The notes: generated by a model not told the origin, from the sequence alone. 64,000 bases of DNA from Hodarchaeum sp048939265 (GCA_048939265.1 JBHLPQ010000001.1:1-64000); one strand, 5' to 3'. Counted from the stretch's first letter, positions 53,881 through 63,935 are shown. A program made the numbers and translations.

Positions 53881-54746
53881 CAGCTAGACGAACTCCATTC
53901 CAACAAATTCAACAAGTAATCCGAGACCAAGAAATTCTACCAGAAAAAAAGCTTGCACTATTACCAAAACGCTGGAAGCGAGTAGGGGAAGTAGGGATAT
54001 TAAATCTGAACCCAGAACTCTTACCCTGGAAGAGAGAAATAGGGGAAAAATATCTAGAATTCTTACCAGAACTAAAGACAATTGCACATAAAGTTGGAAT
54101 AACAACTGCCACGATAAGGCAACCTGATAATGAGGTTCTAGCAGGAGACACCAATACAGTCACGCTACACAAGGAGTTAGGCTGTAAATTCTGGATAGAC
54201 GCGCTGAAACTGACATTTTCCAATGGAAATCATGCAGAACGACAAAGGATGATAAGAATCTGCCAGAAACGGGAACAAATTATTGATATGTTTGCCTGTG
54301 TTGGAAACTTGTCATTACCAATAGCTGTTCACAATCCAGCTGTTAAAATAAAAGGAATTGAAATCAATCCAGAGGCATTTGAGTTCTTGAAAAAGAATAT
54401 TCAGGTGAATCAGGTTAAGGAACAATACCAAGCAGTATTTGGGGATAACCGGAAAGTCACACCAAAGGATTGGGCAGATCGAGTAATTATGGGATATTTC
54501 ACCAGTGATAATGCTCAACTTGCTGCTGCCCTTACGAGTTTAAACCAAGAACATGGAGGAATCATTCATGTTCATGGATTATCTAGCTCACGTAATCCAA
54601 CTGATTGGCATCCACAAATACAAGCAGTAATTGAAGAATCATTTCCTCATCTTATAATTAAAACTAATTATAAAAAAATTATCAAGACAGTCGCACCAGG
54701 CATTAACCACTATGTTAATGATATAGAAATACTATCCAATAAATAA
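53877..54746 (+). CDS. taw2: tRNA wyosine aminocarboxypropyltransferase (Taw2/TYW2-like)
   Basis: 289 residues, a class I SAM-dependent enzyme. Taw2 transfers the aminocarboxypropyl group of SAM to the wyosine base at position 37 of tRNA-Phe. 'IIDMFACVGNLSLPIAV' (about 138-154) is the SAM loop. 'DRVIMGYFTSDNAQLAAAL' (about 201-219) followed by 'GGIIHVHG' fits TYW2/Taw2 better than the related m1G37 methyltransferase Trm5, which has a different active-site loop (NxPxx). The start is TTG overlapping the S14 stop (TTGA), so it is translated with the ribosomal operon. Trm5 remains the alternative. Confidence 0.78.
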   Translation: MTARRTPFQQIQQVIRDQEILPEKKLALLPKRWKRVGEVGILNLNPELLPWKREIGEKYLEFLPELKTIAHKVGITTATIRQPDNEVLAGDTNTVTLHKELGCKFWIDALKLTFSNGNHAERQRMIRICQKREQIIDMFACVGNLSLPIAVHNPAVKIKGIEINPEAFEFLKKNIQVNQVKEQYQAVFGDNRKVTPKDWADRVIMGYFTSDNAQLAAALTSLNQEHGGIIHVHGLSSSRNPTDWHPQIQAVIEESFPHLIIKTNYKKIIKTVAPGINHYVNDIEILSNK

Positions 54747-54797
54747 GATGCAATCAGGGAAGGAAATCTGTCCACAGGGGCAATAAAAAAGATAAGC

Positions 54798-55691
54798 TTA
54801 TTGTTTTTGCATGAAAGAGAGAAATTCAGTAACTTGAGAATGAATATCACGAGCCTCCTCCTTAGAAAGAAGATAATTATCATGAATAACAGCATTACGG
54901 AGAGAGTTGAGGCGATTGAAAAACCGTTGGTACTGAAATAGCCCATAATGGGCCACTTTAGCATCTAAACCTGTTTTAAAGTTCCCATCGAGGCTCAACA
55001 CCTCTCGCACTGTTGAATGAGCATAATGGATGAAAGCATTAAGATAAATCAGATTTTCTCCTTTTGTCCCTTCTTCAAAGCATTCTAATGCAAGGTTCCA
55101 GACATTCTCTGCTTCAGGAGGTATTTGAAAAACAATCTTTGATTTAACTACAGGAGTAGAAATAACTGAAGGCCCATTGGTTTCAGGCTCATTAATCTGG
55201 GGAGATTCATCAGAAACATCAAGAAGTTCATCTGTTTTTGGAATTCCAGGAGGAAAGGATAGACGAATTTCTAACTGTTGTAGAATAGAATTTAACTCTG
55301 CTGTAATAGAAGGGTGGGATTCTAACCTCGCTTTGGCCTCAATAAGAAAGAAAGATGCTTTGAGGAATTCATCTTTAGATTTAAAAATATCTGCAATCCG
55401 TAACCAAGTACTTACATCCTCTGGACACCATTTAGTAGCCTCAAAAAATAGCTTTACTGCCTCAAGATCTTTGCCTTCTTCCTTCAGGATCATAGCTCGT
55501 AAAATCCAGAAATCTATCAACAGGGATACGTTATTATTGCTTAATTCCCTAAGGGAGGCAATATGAACAGAATCAACATCCCCAGAATCATCAGCTAAGA
55601 TTAATTCAACAATATCGATAATGGCTTCTCCATTAGGATGAGTTTCTAAACTCCTAACGAAATTAGAAACTAATTGGCTAGTTCCTTCCAT
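54798..55691 (-). CDS. TPR protein with C-terminal HEPN-like domain
   Basis: 297 residues. The N-terminal half (about 30-155) is TPR-like ('IDFWILRAMILKEEGKDLEA' region). A Pro/Ser/Glu linker follows (about 160-190), then a helical domain (about 195-297) containing 'NSLRNAVIHDNYLLSKEEA' (about 266-284). The RNxxxH within it is the HEPN RX4-6H signature, which in many families is an RNase site and in others only an interaction surface. There is no partner nucleotidyltransferase next to it, so a standard HEPN/MNT toxin pair is not supported. Cytosolic. Confidence 0.65.
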   Translation of the reverse strand: MEGTSQLVSNFVRSLETHPNGEAIIDIVELILADDSGDVDSVHIASLRELSNNNVSLLIDFWILRAMILKEEGKDLEAVKLFFEATKWCPEDVSTWLRIADIFKSKDEFLKASFFLIEAKARLESHPSITAELNSILQQLEIRLSFPPGIPKTDELLDVSDESPQINEPETNGPSVISTPVVKSKIVFQIPPEAENVWNLALECFEEGTKGENLIYLNAFIHYAHSTVREVLSLDGNFKTGLDAKVAHYGLFQYQRFFNRLNSLRNAVIHDNYLLSKEEARDIHSQVTEFLSFMQKQ

Positions 55692-55846
55692 TGTTATTAA
55701 CCGAAAAGTCTTAACATGTCAATTATGAAAAAAAGATCTTTTACATTATTCTTACCTGTAGTTCTTTTTTAAAGTCCAAAAAAAAAGAAAATAATGATCG
55801 TAATCATTTCAGTAAGATACTGGAAAAAGGAGCCCTTTTGAAATTA

Positions 55847-56869
55847 TTAATCTCGAACAAATTCTTCCATAATTTTATCGGGTATCTCTATGGCAAATTT
55901 ACAAACCATATCGCCCCATAATGCAGTCTGTAGTGGTTCAACATTTATAGCTTGATCAAAAATCTCATCCCAATATAATTTGAAATAACCTCCACTACAA
56001 TAACAAAAATTTGGAGAAATCTCTTGTTCCGTTCCATCTTTGATGGCTCCCCGTACCCAAGGACAATAACACCAATAGTATCGTTTCATGTGATCTGAGT
56101 CAGCAGTCAAGAATCTTTTAATTTGATAAGGAACTTTTGAAATAATAATCTTATTATTGTCCCGGACACCTGCACCCATGGTAGGGATTGATTTTATATA
56201 CTCAAAGACTTCATCGTCAACTAATTGAGCAAACATAGCTGTTCCATCATTTTTATGCCGCTCAACCTCGCTCAGGAAATCTTGACGTTTCAGCGCAAGA
56301 AATTGATCTAAATCCTTTAATTCTTGGAATTTCTCTTTATCGGTACCAACTGGTTGGCCACCATGTAAACAGGGCCGAAGCAACGCAATTGTCTTCTCCT
56401 TCCCTAGTTTATCTTCTAATCTTCTCATAACTAATTTTGTCACTTGAGGCTTTTTCTCAGGATGAGCTCCTAGAGGAGGAATTTCTATCCCCTCAAAAAT
56501 TTCCTCTCGTACTGCTTCGCCATGCCAGTCAGCTATGCGATCATAGATAGTGTTCATGGCGGAATAGGATTCAGCGATGTCAAGTAATTCCTCCATGTGA
56601 TGATGTGCTTCGATGAAAGGGAAATATCTCCAGAGTCCAATAACAAGGTGTCTTGCTGTTTCTTTATCGTTTAAAGCCAGCTGGTCAGCATACCTGATCA
56701 ATTTTCCATAAGAAAAGGAATTTATTGTCTCATTCTCTTCCTTAAGAAACTCAATAAAACCACGGATAGCTCCAAGGAGGTTGGGTATCTCAGTTTCTGG
56801 AACTTTGTTTTCTAAAAGAAAGGATCTGTACTCTTCCAGCTGATATTCGTTTTTCTCCATATTGCTCAC
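55847..56869 (-). CDS. Conserved-type hypothetical protein with paired Cys motifs
   Basis: 340 residues, soluble and mainly helical. Near the C-terminus are 'YYWCYCPWVRGAIKDG' (about 261-276) and 'SPNFCYCSGGYFKLYWDEIF' (about 282-301), each with CxC. These recall a family of prokaryotic proteins of unknown function with CxCPW and CYCS blocks (DUF6144-like), but I cannot confirm this. Four cysteines close together suggest a metal site. It is on the same strand as the FN3 protein upstream, with a 117-base gap. Confidence 0.6.
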   Translation of the reverse strand: MSNMEKNEYQLEEYRSFLLENKVPETEIPNLLGAIRGFIEFLKEENETINSFSYGKLIRYADQLALNDKETARHLVIGLWRYFPFIEAHHHMEELLDIAESYSAMNTIYDRIADWHGEAVREEIFEGIEIPPLGAHPEKKPQVTKLVMRRLEDKLGKEKTIALLRPCLHGGQPVGTDKEKFQELKDLDQFLALKRQDFLSEVERHKNDGTAMFAQLVDDEVFEYIKSIPTMGAGVRDNNKIIISKVPYQIKRFLTADSDHMKRYYWCYCPWVRGAIKDGTEQEISPNFCYCSGGYFKLYWDEIFDQAINVEPLQTALWGDMVCKFAIEIPDKIMEEFVRD

Positions 56870-56986
56870 GGTTCCCGTGAGTAATTGTCGAGTATATTAT
56901 AGTCAAAAACTTTCCTTTCACTGCAAAATATCGAAGACTCCATTGATTGAGAAGGATAAGTGAATAATATCACTAATCCCCCTCTT

Positions 56987-59680
56987 TTATTTCCTCTTGA
57001 ATCTATCTCTGAATAGTACAAGAATACCAAGAGATAATGAGAGTGTAAGGAAGCTAGAAAAAGAGGTAATGCGCGGGGTACCAGGTTCTCCAGATGTCGT
57101 AGTAGTAGTGGTATCTGAGAGCATTGGAAGAGTAGCACTTACTTCATCAGAATACTCACTCTCACCAATGGGGTTAACAGCAGTGACAACATAATAATAG
57201 GTGGTTTCACGAACGATTGTAGTATCCTCGAAAAATGTATTGGAAGTGTCTTCTAAGAAAGAATAACTGCCACTAGAGGTACCACGATAGATGTTATAAT
57301 GCGAAATCGCACGTCCACCAGTATCAGTAGGAGGAGACCAGCTCAAATGAATATTATCCTCACTAGGAGTGGCAAGAAGACCTCGAGGAGGTGTAGGAAC
57401 TGTCGCAGGAACAATTGGAGTTGCCCACGCTTCATTAGAGAAGAAACTTTCCCCAGCGCTGTTAACAGCAGTAACAACATAATAATATGTAGTCCCAGCA
57501 ACAACGGTAGAATCATCGAGAGTAGTTCCAGTAGTAGAATTTAAAAAAGAATGGCTCCCACTGGAAGTGCCACGATAGATGTTGTAATGTGTAATCACAC
57601 TTCCACCGTCATAACTGGGAGGAGCCCAATTTAACGTTACAGAATGCTCCCCTGCGGTAGCTTGAAGGTTTAATGGAGCACTTGGGAGTTCTAAGACTTC
57701 ATACTTTCTTAATTCAGATCGATAATTATTACCCAGGGAATCATTCCCAAAAACCTGAACTGTATGAACTCCTACAGGAGGCATAAGAATGGTAGTATTA
57801 CCCAGAGTAGTGATATTTGCCCCACCATCGAGAGAATACCCTGTCCAGAAGGGGGGAGTTGGAGTCGTATAATTTAGGAGTAAACCCTCATTCAGATTAT
57901 CTCCAACATAATAATTCGGATCCCAACTGAAACCAAAGGCATCCCATTGAGTGGCTCCAAAATAGGTAGGGATATCACTAGCTAAATACAGTTCATCTAG
58001 TGTATCTAAATCATTTTGAAATTCAACATTCTGGACACGACTAATTTCAGTCCCATTTTCATTGGCGACAGTCCAGGTAAATTGACCATTCGCCCCGAGC
58101 TCACAATCGAACTGGATGGAATGATGGTACCATTCATAACTGACAAGATCCGATATTGAATGCCAAGTAGTCCCATCAGAATACTCAAGGTTACTTAAAG
58201 TAGCACTAACAACATTAATTCGGATTTCAACAGCAATTGTATCATCAAAAGCACGTAACTGGAGATAATGGGTTCCTGTGTAAGGCGCATGGATATTCTC
58301 TACAAGGGTGTAGAATTGAATGGTGCCAGTATTGGGAGGAGTATTAAAATAATGAACGCCATAGGTGTACGTCGCAGCTTGAGCATCACCAATGTGAAGA
58401 ACCTTCTTATGACCGTAAATAGGGCCGTCATGAACCCCAATTCCAACATACTCCCCAGCTGTTGAATACTCATCAAGAAATTCAAGTTCTAATCCTGTGG
58501 CAGTATGACGTTCATTCTCAAAGCCAAAGGTCGCAGGATAATACCCACTCATTGGGGAGTTATACACTGTAGCCTCAGGGGAATGTAATCGGATCGGATC
58601 ATTTATTATGGAAGATAGAGGTTCAGATTCAGCACATTTTCGAACAAAAACCCAATCACAACGGATTTCAGGAGAACCAGTGCCATCATGCCATGTACGG
58701 GCGCGGACTGCATGACCCATGCCCCAAGAGTCAGTTGATTGAAGAGCCTCACCATACCAAGTACCAGGGCCAGCATACATATCCATGGTAAGAATTCGAA
58801 CCTGTAACGGAAGAGTGGGTATGGTAGAACTGTTTGTATGAGCAATAACAGCAGTTCCATTATCAAATTCAGCCAGAGAAGCATGTATCCGTCGAATCTC
58901 ATGGGTAAACCAGGTTTCATATGAGAGGGCATTATCGGTAACTTCCCATCCTACTTCATAAGTAAAATTTCTAGTGAAAAAAGTATCACTTGGACCATAG
59001 GTACGACCTGTAGAGACTCCATTGGCCCCTTTGGCTCCATAAGTTTGGCCATGGTTAACGTAAAAGTCACTAAAACCAATATGGACACTAGACGCATGAT
59101 CACTAGGAGTATCCGTCTGTAAAGAAACAACACCCCCAGCGACATCGGAAGTACTATAGGTATCACTTTCAGTTGTCCACTTACTCGAATCAATAACTGA
59201 ACCAAGAAAATCATCGAAAAAGAGGAATGTGGCTTCCCCATCGCTTCCAGAACTAGCAGCAGTATTACCAGAAAACATATTGAAGGAGGAAGTACCTGCA
59301 TCAGGAATCTTTACCCAAATGATTGAGGTGCCAATTGAATCCCAGAGTTCTATCCAATAAGATAACGGATTATTCTTCAAATCAAAAAATCGAATATCCG
59401 CCCCACTTATCTGTGCACGGGAATAATCGAAGTTAGAAGGAGTTAAGACAATTTTAACATTGTAATCGGGAGTAGGGGTGGACTGATCTAAAGCAATCAG
59501 ACTGTGATAAGTCCAACCTGCAGGAATAATAGAAGCCCTTAGTACACTACTGTTTTCAGGAATCATCTCTTCAGAGAGAGAATTCTCGGTTAAAAGACTC
59601 CGAGAAGAAAAAGGAAGATCTTCTAATGAAGTTAAAAAAATACAAAAAATAATGGCAATTAAGATTAGGCTCTTTCTCAT
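56987..59680 (-). CDS. Secreted surface protein: DUF2341, FN3 x2, C-terminal anchor
   Basis: 897 residues. Signal sequence at about 4-22. A DUF2341-type domain begins at about 55 ('WTYHSLIALDQSTPTPDYNV') and runs to about 160, ending in 'FLFFDDFLGSVIDSSKW'. A concanavalin-like beta region follows (about 165-355), then further beta domains to about 660. Two fibronectin type III domains (about 664-756 and 761-853) share 'HYNIYRGTSSGS' and 'TTYYYVVTAVN'. A Thr-rich stalk and a C-terminal membrane helix with a basic tail complete it. It is likely an extracellular binding protein, possibly for polysaccharide. An AT-rich gap separates it from the DinB-like gene. Confidence 0.82.
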   Translation of the reverse strand: MRKSLILIAIIFCIFLTSLEDLPFSSRSLLTENSLSEEMIPENSSVLRASIIPAGWTYHSLIALDQSTPTPDYNVKIVLTPSNFDYSRAQISGADIRFFDLKNNPLSYWIELWDSIGTSIIWVKIPDAGTSSFNMFSGNTAASSGSDGEATFLFFDDFLGSVIDSSKWTTESDTYSTSDVAGGVVSLQTDTPSDHASSVHIGFSDFYVNHGQTYGAKGANGVSTGRTYGPSDTFFTRNFTYEVGWEVTDNALSYETWFTHEIRRIHASLAEFDNGTAVIAHTNSSTIPTLPLQVRILTMDMYAGPGTWYGEALQSTDSWGMGHAVRARTWHDGTGSPEIRCDWVFVRKCAESEPLSSIINDPIRLHSPEATVYNSPMSGYYPATFGFENERHTATGLELEFLDEYSTAGEYVGIGVHDGPIYGHKKVLHIGDAQAATYTYGVHYFNTPPNTGTIQFYTLVENIHAPYTGTHYLQLRAFDDTIAVEIRINVVSATLSNLEYSDGTTWHSISDLVSYEWYHHSIQFDCELGANGQFTWTVANENGTEISRVQNVEFQNDLDTLDELYLASDIPTYFGATQWDAFGFSWDPNYYVGDNLNEGLLLNYTTPTPPFWTGYSLDGGANITTLGNTTILMPPVGVHTVQVFGNDSLGNNYRSELRKYEVLELPSAPLNLQATAGEHSVTLNWAPPSYDGGSVITHYNIYRGTSSGSHSFLNSTTGTTLDDSTVVAGTTYYYVVTAVNSAGESFFSNEAWATPIVPATVPTPPRGLLATPSEDNIHLSWSPPTDTGGRAISHYNIYRGTSSGSYSFLEDTSNTFFEDTTIVRETTYYYVVTAVNPIGESEYSDEVSATLPMLSDTTTTTTSGEPGTPRITSFSSFLTLSLSLGILVLFRDRFKRK
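57122..57690 (-). repeat. Tandem FN3-coding repeat
   Basis: Two tandem copies (57412-57690 and 57122-57400) encode FN3 domains with long near-identical stretches. The DNA around 57276-57303 and 57560-57590 (CCACGATAGATGTT.TAATG) is almost unchanged, pointing to a fairly recent duplication. Confidence 0.7.
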
Positions 59681-59845
59681 GCAATCATCTCTAAAACTGA
59701 GGAATATAAGGCAGAATTTTCATCTAAGGACAAAATATAGTTTTACATACATTTGATAGTTTAAAAGGTTAGGTAACAGTATGAAAAGGTCTGCATGTAA
59801 GAGATTTGTTAAAATATCATCTCTTATAATGAAAATTGCTTCAAA

Positions 59846-60373
59846 TTAAAGATTTAGAATCCTTAAATACTGGGTCCACGGACCAACATCATCTTTGTAT
59901 CGTAAAGCTAAAGCCTCTAGAATCTGGAATAAATGGGTCAAATCATGAACAACCCAGGTGGCTAAATGTTGTTGTAACGTGACTTCCCCAAAATCAGGAT
60001 GAATACCTGTTTTATGAAGATCATCAATAGTTACAGATTCTTTTAAAACCTCAAGATTTTGTGTTCGAAGAGCTGCAAACTGAGAAAGTCGCTCTGAAAG
60101 CCCTAGATGCTTATCAAAACCCTCACGATTAAAAGGAGGAAATTCTTTCGACCCCTCTGGTGAAAGCATTATCTGCATGCGAGGAATCCAATCAGTTTGT
60201 TCTCCAGCAATCAGATGACCAATGACCTCTGAAGGAGAAAAGGCTTGGTCGTGTTTGTGGAAATCAACCCAACTGCTAGCAAGACCTCCCAATAATTCTT
60301 GTAAGATGTGAGGTGTACGAGATAAAATGTCAATTGCTTCATGGATGTCATAAACCATAATTATACCAACCAA
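59846..60373 (-). CDS. DinB-superfamily (YfiT-like) protein
   Basis: 175 residues forming a four-helix bundle type. 'PSEVIGHLIAGEQTDWIPR' (about 47-65) and 'TWVVHDLTHLFQILEALA' (about 140-157) carry the three histidines in the spacing of DinB/YfiT metal sites. Members act as thiol-dependent transferases or metal-dependent hydrolases; the substrate is unknown. The first ATG is at 60373, with another at 60358 (MVYDIHEA) that may be the true start. It is divergent from the MFS gene. Confidence 0.8.
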   Translation of the reverse strand: MVGIIMVYDIHEAIDILSRTPHILQELLGGLASSWVDFHKHDQAFSPSEVIGHLIAGEQTDWIPRMQIMLSPEGSKEFPPFNREGFDKHLGLSERLSQFAALRTQNLEVLKESVTIDDLHKTGIHPDFGEVTLQQHLATWVVHDLTHLFQILEALALRYKDDVGPWTQYLRILNL

Positions 60374-60483
60374 TCTGAATGGAGAGAGCCAAATACACTT
60401 TAGAAATTACCAAAATGCACTTCCAAAAAGACCAAAAACATATGTATATGAAAGCGTTTTGCTCACAGCCCAACGAATGAAAA

Positions 60484-61782
60484 ATGATAGTAAGGGCACT
60501 GAAATCCTTTTTAGGAATTGATCCCTTACCTGAACCAGCTCAACAATTACTATTGAAAACTGTTGGCTCATTTATATTATATGATACGGTGTGGAGTCTT
60601 TCCACCGCGTTCTATGTCCTTTTTGTCATTGATACCGTAGGGATTGAACAATTAGGAATACTCCTAGCGATCAGTTTTCTCATCCAGGCTATTTTCGATT
60701 ACCCATCGGGTGTGATTGGAGATTGGATTGGTCAAAGGTGGATCCTCTTGGTTGGTTTCTTCTTGGAGGCGTTAGCTTTTGGTATTTTGACAATTGCTGA
60801 TTCTTTCCCGAGTTTACTACTTGTGTATGTCATCAGGGCAATCGCGTTTTCACAACAATCAGGAGCAATAGAAACCTGGCTTGACAATAATTATAAATTG
60901 GCAACTAATGAGGCCGATCCGCAAAGAAAGATCTACAAGTTCTTCATGGGACGAAGGATGATGTTCGGGACCATGGTTTATGGAATCGCTACGGTATTAG
61001 GAGGGATTTACGCAATGATTTCTTCCCGAAGAGATGTCTTCCTCATCCAAGTTATAGGCTGGATATTAACAGCTCTCCTATTTTTCTATATTATTAAAGA
61101 CTTTCCTGGAATCGAGCGGCCAAAAAAATCACTCAGGAATTACTTTAGCTTACTAAGAGAGGGAATTCAGTTTGTACTCACAAGTAGAATCTTGTTACTA
61201 TTCATTATAGGCCTATGCATAGGAGAAGGGTTGGCAGCTCTCTGGTATGAACTAATATTATTTCCAGTGTATTTTGGTTACACTGGATCTGATGGTGGAG
61301 TAGGAATTCTGCGATTTGTCATTTTGATAATTGGTACACTCTTAACATATTACGCGGCAAAAATAGCAACAAGAGTAAAAATAATCCGAATCCCCTGGTT
61401 ACGGCTCGTAGACACAGTATTTTTCTTTTGGGGGATTGCACTCTTAACACTGTTCTTTCCAATTAAGTATAATACGTATACTCCACTAGCAATCATCGTA
61501 CTGATAATAAATTATTCAGCAATTTGGTTCTTTTACCAAATTGGAAATATTATTGCCCAACAATTCTTCTTGGATTATGTACCCGATCGAAATCGAAATT
61601 CCATCTATTCCTTAATACCAACTCTATTATTACTTATAACAGCGCCAGGGGCAGTTATTGGAGCATCTTTAATAAAGAATTTCGGTTATTCGGTAACTGC
61701 TTTTATTTTAGGGGGGATGGGATTAGTCGCAGTTGCCTTTTACTATTTCTCTGTACGCTTAATACCAGAAAAAAACTTATAA
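60484..61782 (+). CDS. MFS transporter
   Basis: 432 residues with about 12 membrane helices. 'DYPSGVIGDWIGQRW' (about 72-86) is the MFS loop 2-3 signature (GxxxDxxGxR-like). A cytosolic linker (about 185-220) splits the halves. It resembles drug-efflux-type members but no substrate can be read. The ATG at 60484 follows an A-rich leader. The LVIVD-repeat gene follows after 129 bases on the same strand. Confidence 0.8.
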   Translation: MIVRALKSFLGIDPLPEPAQQLLLKTVGSFILYDTVWSLSTAFYVLFVIDTVGIEQLGILLAISFLIQAIFDYPSGVIGDWIGQRWILLVGFFLEALAFGILTIADSFPSLLLVYVIRAIAFSQQSGAIETWLDNNYKLATNEADPQRKIYKFFMGRRMMFGTMVYGIATVLGGIYAMISSRRDVFLIQVIGWILTALLFFYIIKDFPGIERPKKSLRNYFSLLREGIQFVLTSRILLLFIIGLCIGEGLAALWYELILFPVYFGYTGSDGGVGILRFVILIIGTLLTYYAAKIATRVKIIRIPWLRLVDTVFFFWGIALLTLFFPIKYNTYTPLAIIVLIINYSAIWFFYQIGNIIAQQFFLDYVPDRNRNSIYSLIPTLLLLITAPGAVIGASLIKNFGYSVTAFILGGMGLVAVAFYYFSVRLIPEKNL

Positions 61783-61911
61783 CAAAATTTAACTTCATCA
61801 ATGAAGCCAAAATCTCTCGTTAGTTTCTAATTTAATCTAAAATTTTGCACAAATCTTCTGTTTTTTAAAGAATAATCACAATCTGATATACCCAATTCGG
61901 AATGATTAGCT

Positions 61912-62895
61912 TTGACCAATACAAGGTTATTACTGGGGGTTCTTGCTACAGTCCTGATAATTTCATCTCTAGGTTTTATTATGCTATTGGTATTTAGTAA
62001 CCCTGGATTTTCTATAAAGGAGATTGCAAAAGTAAATACAGGCCAAAATACTTATTATATACAAGTTCAACAGGATTTAGCTGTTGTTTCTGACATTGAT
62101 TTAGGTGGTTTACGAATTTATAACATATCAAATCCAAATCAACCAATTGAAATAGCTACATATGTTGACGGCCCCGCTGGTCCTCATGATATCCGAATCA
62201 AAAATAATTTAGTGTTTCTAGCAGACAGGGACGATGGGTTAGAAATAATTAACATTAGTAATCCCCTGAAACCAACCTTAATCTCAAAAATCAATACTGG
62301 CGGTTATGCCTGGGGAGTAGATATAGTGGGTGATCTTGTCTATGTTGCAGATCATAGCACAGGATTGCACATCATAGATACCAAGAATCTCACAGCTCCA
62401 AAAGAAATTGGGAATTATACCAATAGAAGCTATAATTGCGTCCATATAGCAACAAACAAGATAGCTTATGTCACTAGTGACCTAGGTTATGTCCACTTGA
62501 TTGATGTATCAAATCCAAAAAACTGTACGCTAGTTGGAACGTTTAATAATGTCATATCACCTTGGGGAGTAACAACTAAAGATGATCTAGCTTATATTGT
62601 CGATTTCAGTGGAGGTTTTAAGATAATCAATACAAGTAATCCTAGTCAACCTGTTGAAATTAAATCAATTAATGCAATGGGGGCTTGTTTAGATGTCTTT
62701 ATACATAATGATCTGGCTTTTATCTCCAACTGGAGAGAGGGACTCGCAATCTATGACGTATCAGATCCTATAGATCCCCAATTTATAATGCAATATGACG
62801 AGTGTAAAGAGACAAAAATGGTCTGTGTTCAGAACGATTTGATTTACGTAGCGGATGGCTATTCAGGGGTACGAATTCTAAAAATTAGTTCTTAA
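61912..62895 (+). CDS. Membrane-anchored LVIVD-repeat beta-propeller protein
   Basis: 327 residues. An N-terminal membrane helix (about 6-29) may be a signal anchor. About seven repeats of roughly 40 residues follow, each like 'NNLVFLADRDDGLEIINISN' or 'GDLVYVADHSTGLHIIDTKN', the LVIVD pattern that forms an extracellular beta-propeller. The role is probably binding; no enzyme site was seen. Start TTG at 61912. T-rich sequence at about 62918-62926 follows the stop. Confidence 0.85.
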   Translation: MTNTRLLLGVLATVLIISSLGFIMLLVFSNPGFSIKEIAKVNTGQNTYYIQVQQDLAVVSDIDLGGLRIYNISNPNQPIEIATYVDGPAGPHDIRIKNNLVFLADRDDGLEIINISNPLKPTLISKINTGGYAWGVDIVGDLVYVADHSTGLHIIDTKNLTAPKEIGNYTNRSYNCVHIATNKIAYVTSDLGYVHLIDVSNPKNCTLVGTFNNVISPWGVTTKDDLAYIVDFSGGFKIINTSNPSQPVEIKSINAMGACLDVFIHNDLAFISNWREGLAIYDVSDPIDPQFIMQYDECKETKMVCVQNDLIYVADGYSGVRILKISS

Positions 62896-63001
62896 GATCT
62901 TCAGTATAACTTCTCCTTCTTTTTTTTCTGAATTAATAAGGCGTGCATCAGATGTGGCTAGATTTACAGTAATAAACTTTATTAAACTCAAGAACCATAA
63001 T

Positions 63002-63904
63002 ATGGGGATTATGATGAGTCAAATGAAAAATTTACCCACAGGTATTATATTGTTAATATCCGCATCCGCATTTGTAGCAGGACTAATTCAGACTGATTTG
63101 ACTTCTAATAGTGTCACACTCAGTCAAGAGAAGAAATTACTCGAAAATAGGCTTGATCGAATGCGAGAGAAGGCCAATGATATCTATATCCATGAGTTGG
63201 TTACTATTAATGAAGCTACTCACCGAGCTACTGAAATAAGATTATTAGACATCGATCTCTCCCACAATATTGCAAGTATGACTGCTGATGAAGTAAATAG
63301 CGTTTATTCACAAATTAAATTCCTATTAGAGCAAATGAAATCCTACTTGGAGGCATTAGACCTAGCAAAAATGTATAGTCACTTCCAAGTTAATGATAGT
63401 GATTATGTCATCGCATCGGAGGAAGAAGATGGTTATGAATATACCATCACAAAGCAATACCACAATGAAAACAAAGTCATTGAGAATCAGACAGCAAACA
63501 TGGTATACGGATTTCTCTACAGCTATCTAGAAGTTAGCTCGTTGGGGGCACCAGGGTGGTTCTATTACCCTGTAGGGGATTTTCGAACGTTTTTATATAC
63601 CCCATTAAAAGCAGTTCAAGATGAAATAGATGATTTAGCAGTACGAATTGATACATTAAGCTTCAGAGCAGATAGGATCGGACTAGGCGTTTCATTAACC
63701 GCAATAGCAGTCATTCTTTCAGCAGCAATGGCCACGAGAATTAATGAAAAGAAAATGAGTTACGACCTGTCAGTCATACAATCAAACCTCGATGAAGGGA
63801 AGACAGAAATAATTACTGAATCAGATCTGATTTCCATCCCAGTCCTTCTGATGGCCGCCACACTGTCCATCTTAGGAGTGATCATTCCCATAGTGTTTAG
63901 CTGA
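63002..63904 (+). CDS. Coiled-coil membrane protein, function unknown
   Basis: 300 residues from ATG 63002; a GTG at 62954 in frame adds 16 residues, and ATGs at 63011 and 63014 are also possible. There is an N-terminal span (about 11-30 from ATG 63002), an external helical domain with coiled coil (about 40-110 and 200-225), and two spans at the end (about 225-245 and 280-300). The layout suggests an external helical hairpin held between membrane helices. No family recognised. It is 106 bases after the LVIVD gene on the same strand. Confidence 0.65.
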   Translation: MGIMMSQMKNLPTGIILLISASAFVAGLIQTDLTSNSVTLSQEKKLLENRLDRMREKANDIYIHELVTINEATHRATEIRLLDIDLSHNIASMTADEVNSVYSQIKFLLEQMKSYLEALDLAKMYSHFQVNDSDYVIASEEEDGYEYTITKQYHNENKVIENQTANMVYGFLYSYLEVSSLGAPGWFYYPVGDFRTFLYTPLKAVQDEIDDLAVRIDTLSFRADRIGLGVSLTAIAVILSAAMATRINEKKMSYDLSVIQSNLDEGKTEIITESDLISIPVLLMAATLSILGVIIPIVFS

Positions 63905-63935
63905 TACCCCATATTAGAAGAATAAGTCAAGCTTC

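Noticed and set aside
54798..55691. HEPN/MNT toxin-antitoxin pair
   Set aside because: No nucleotidyltransferase gene lies on either side, and the HEPN-like part is fused to TPRs.
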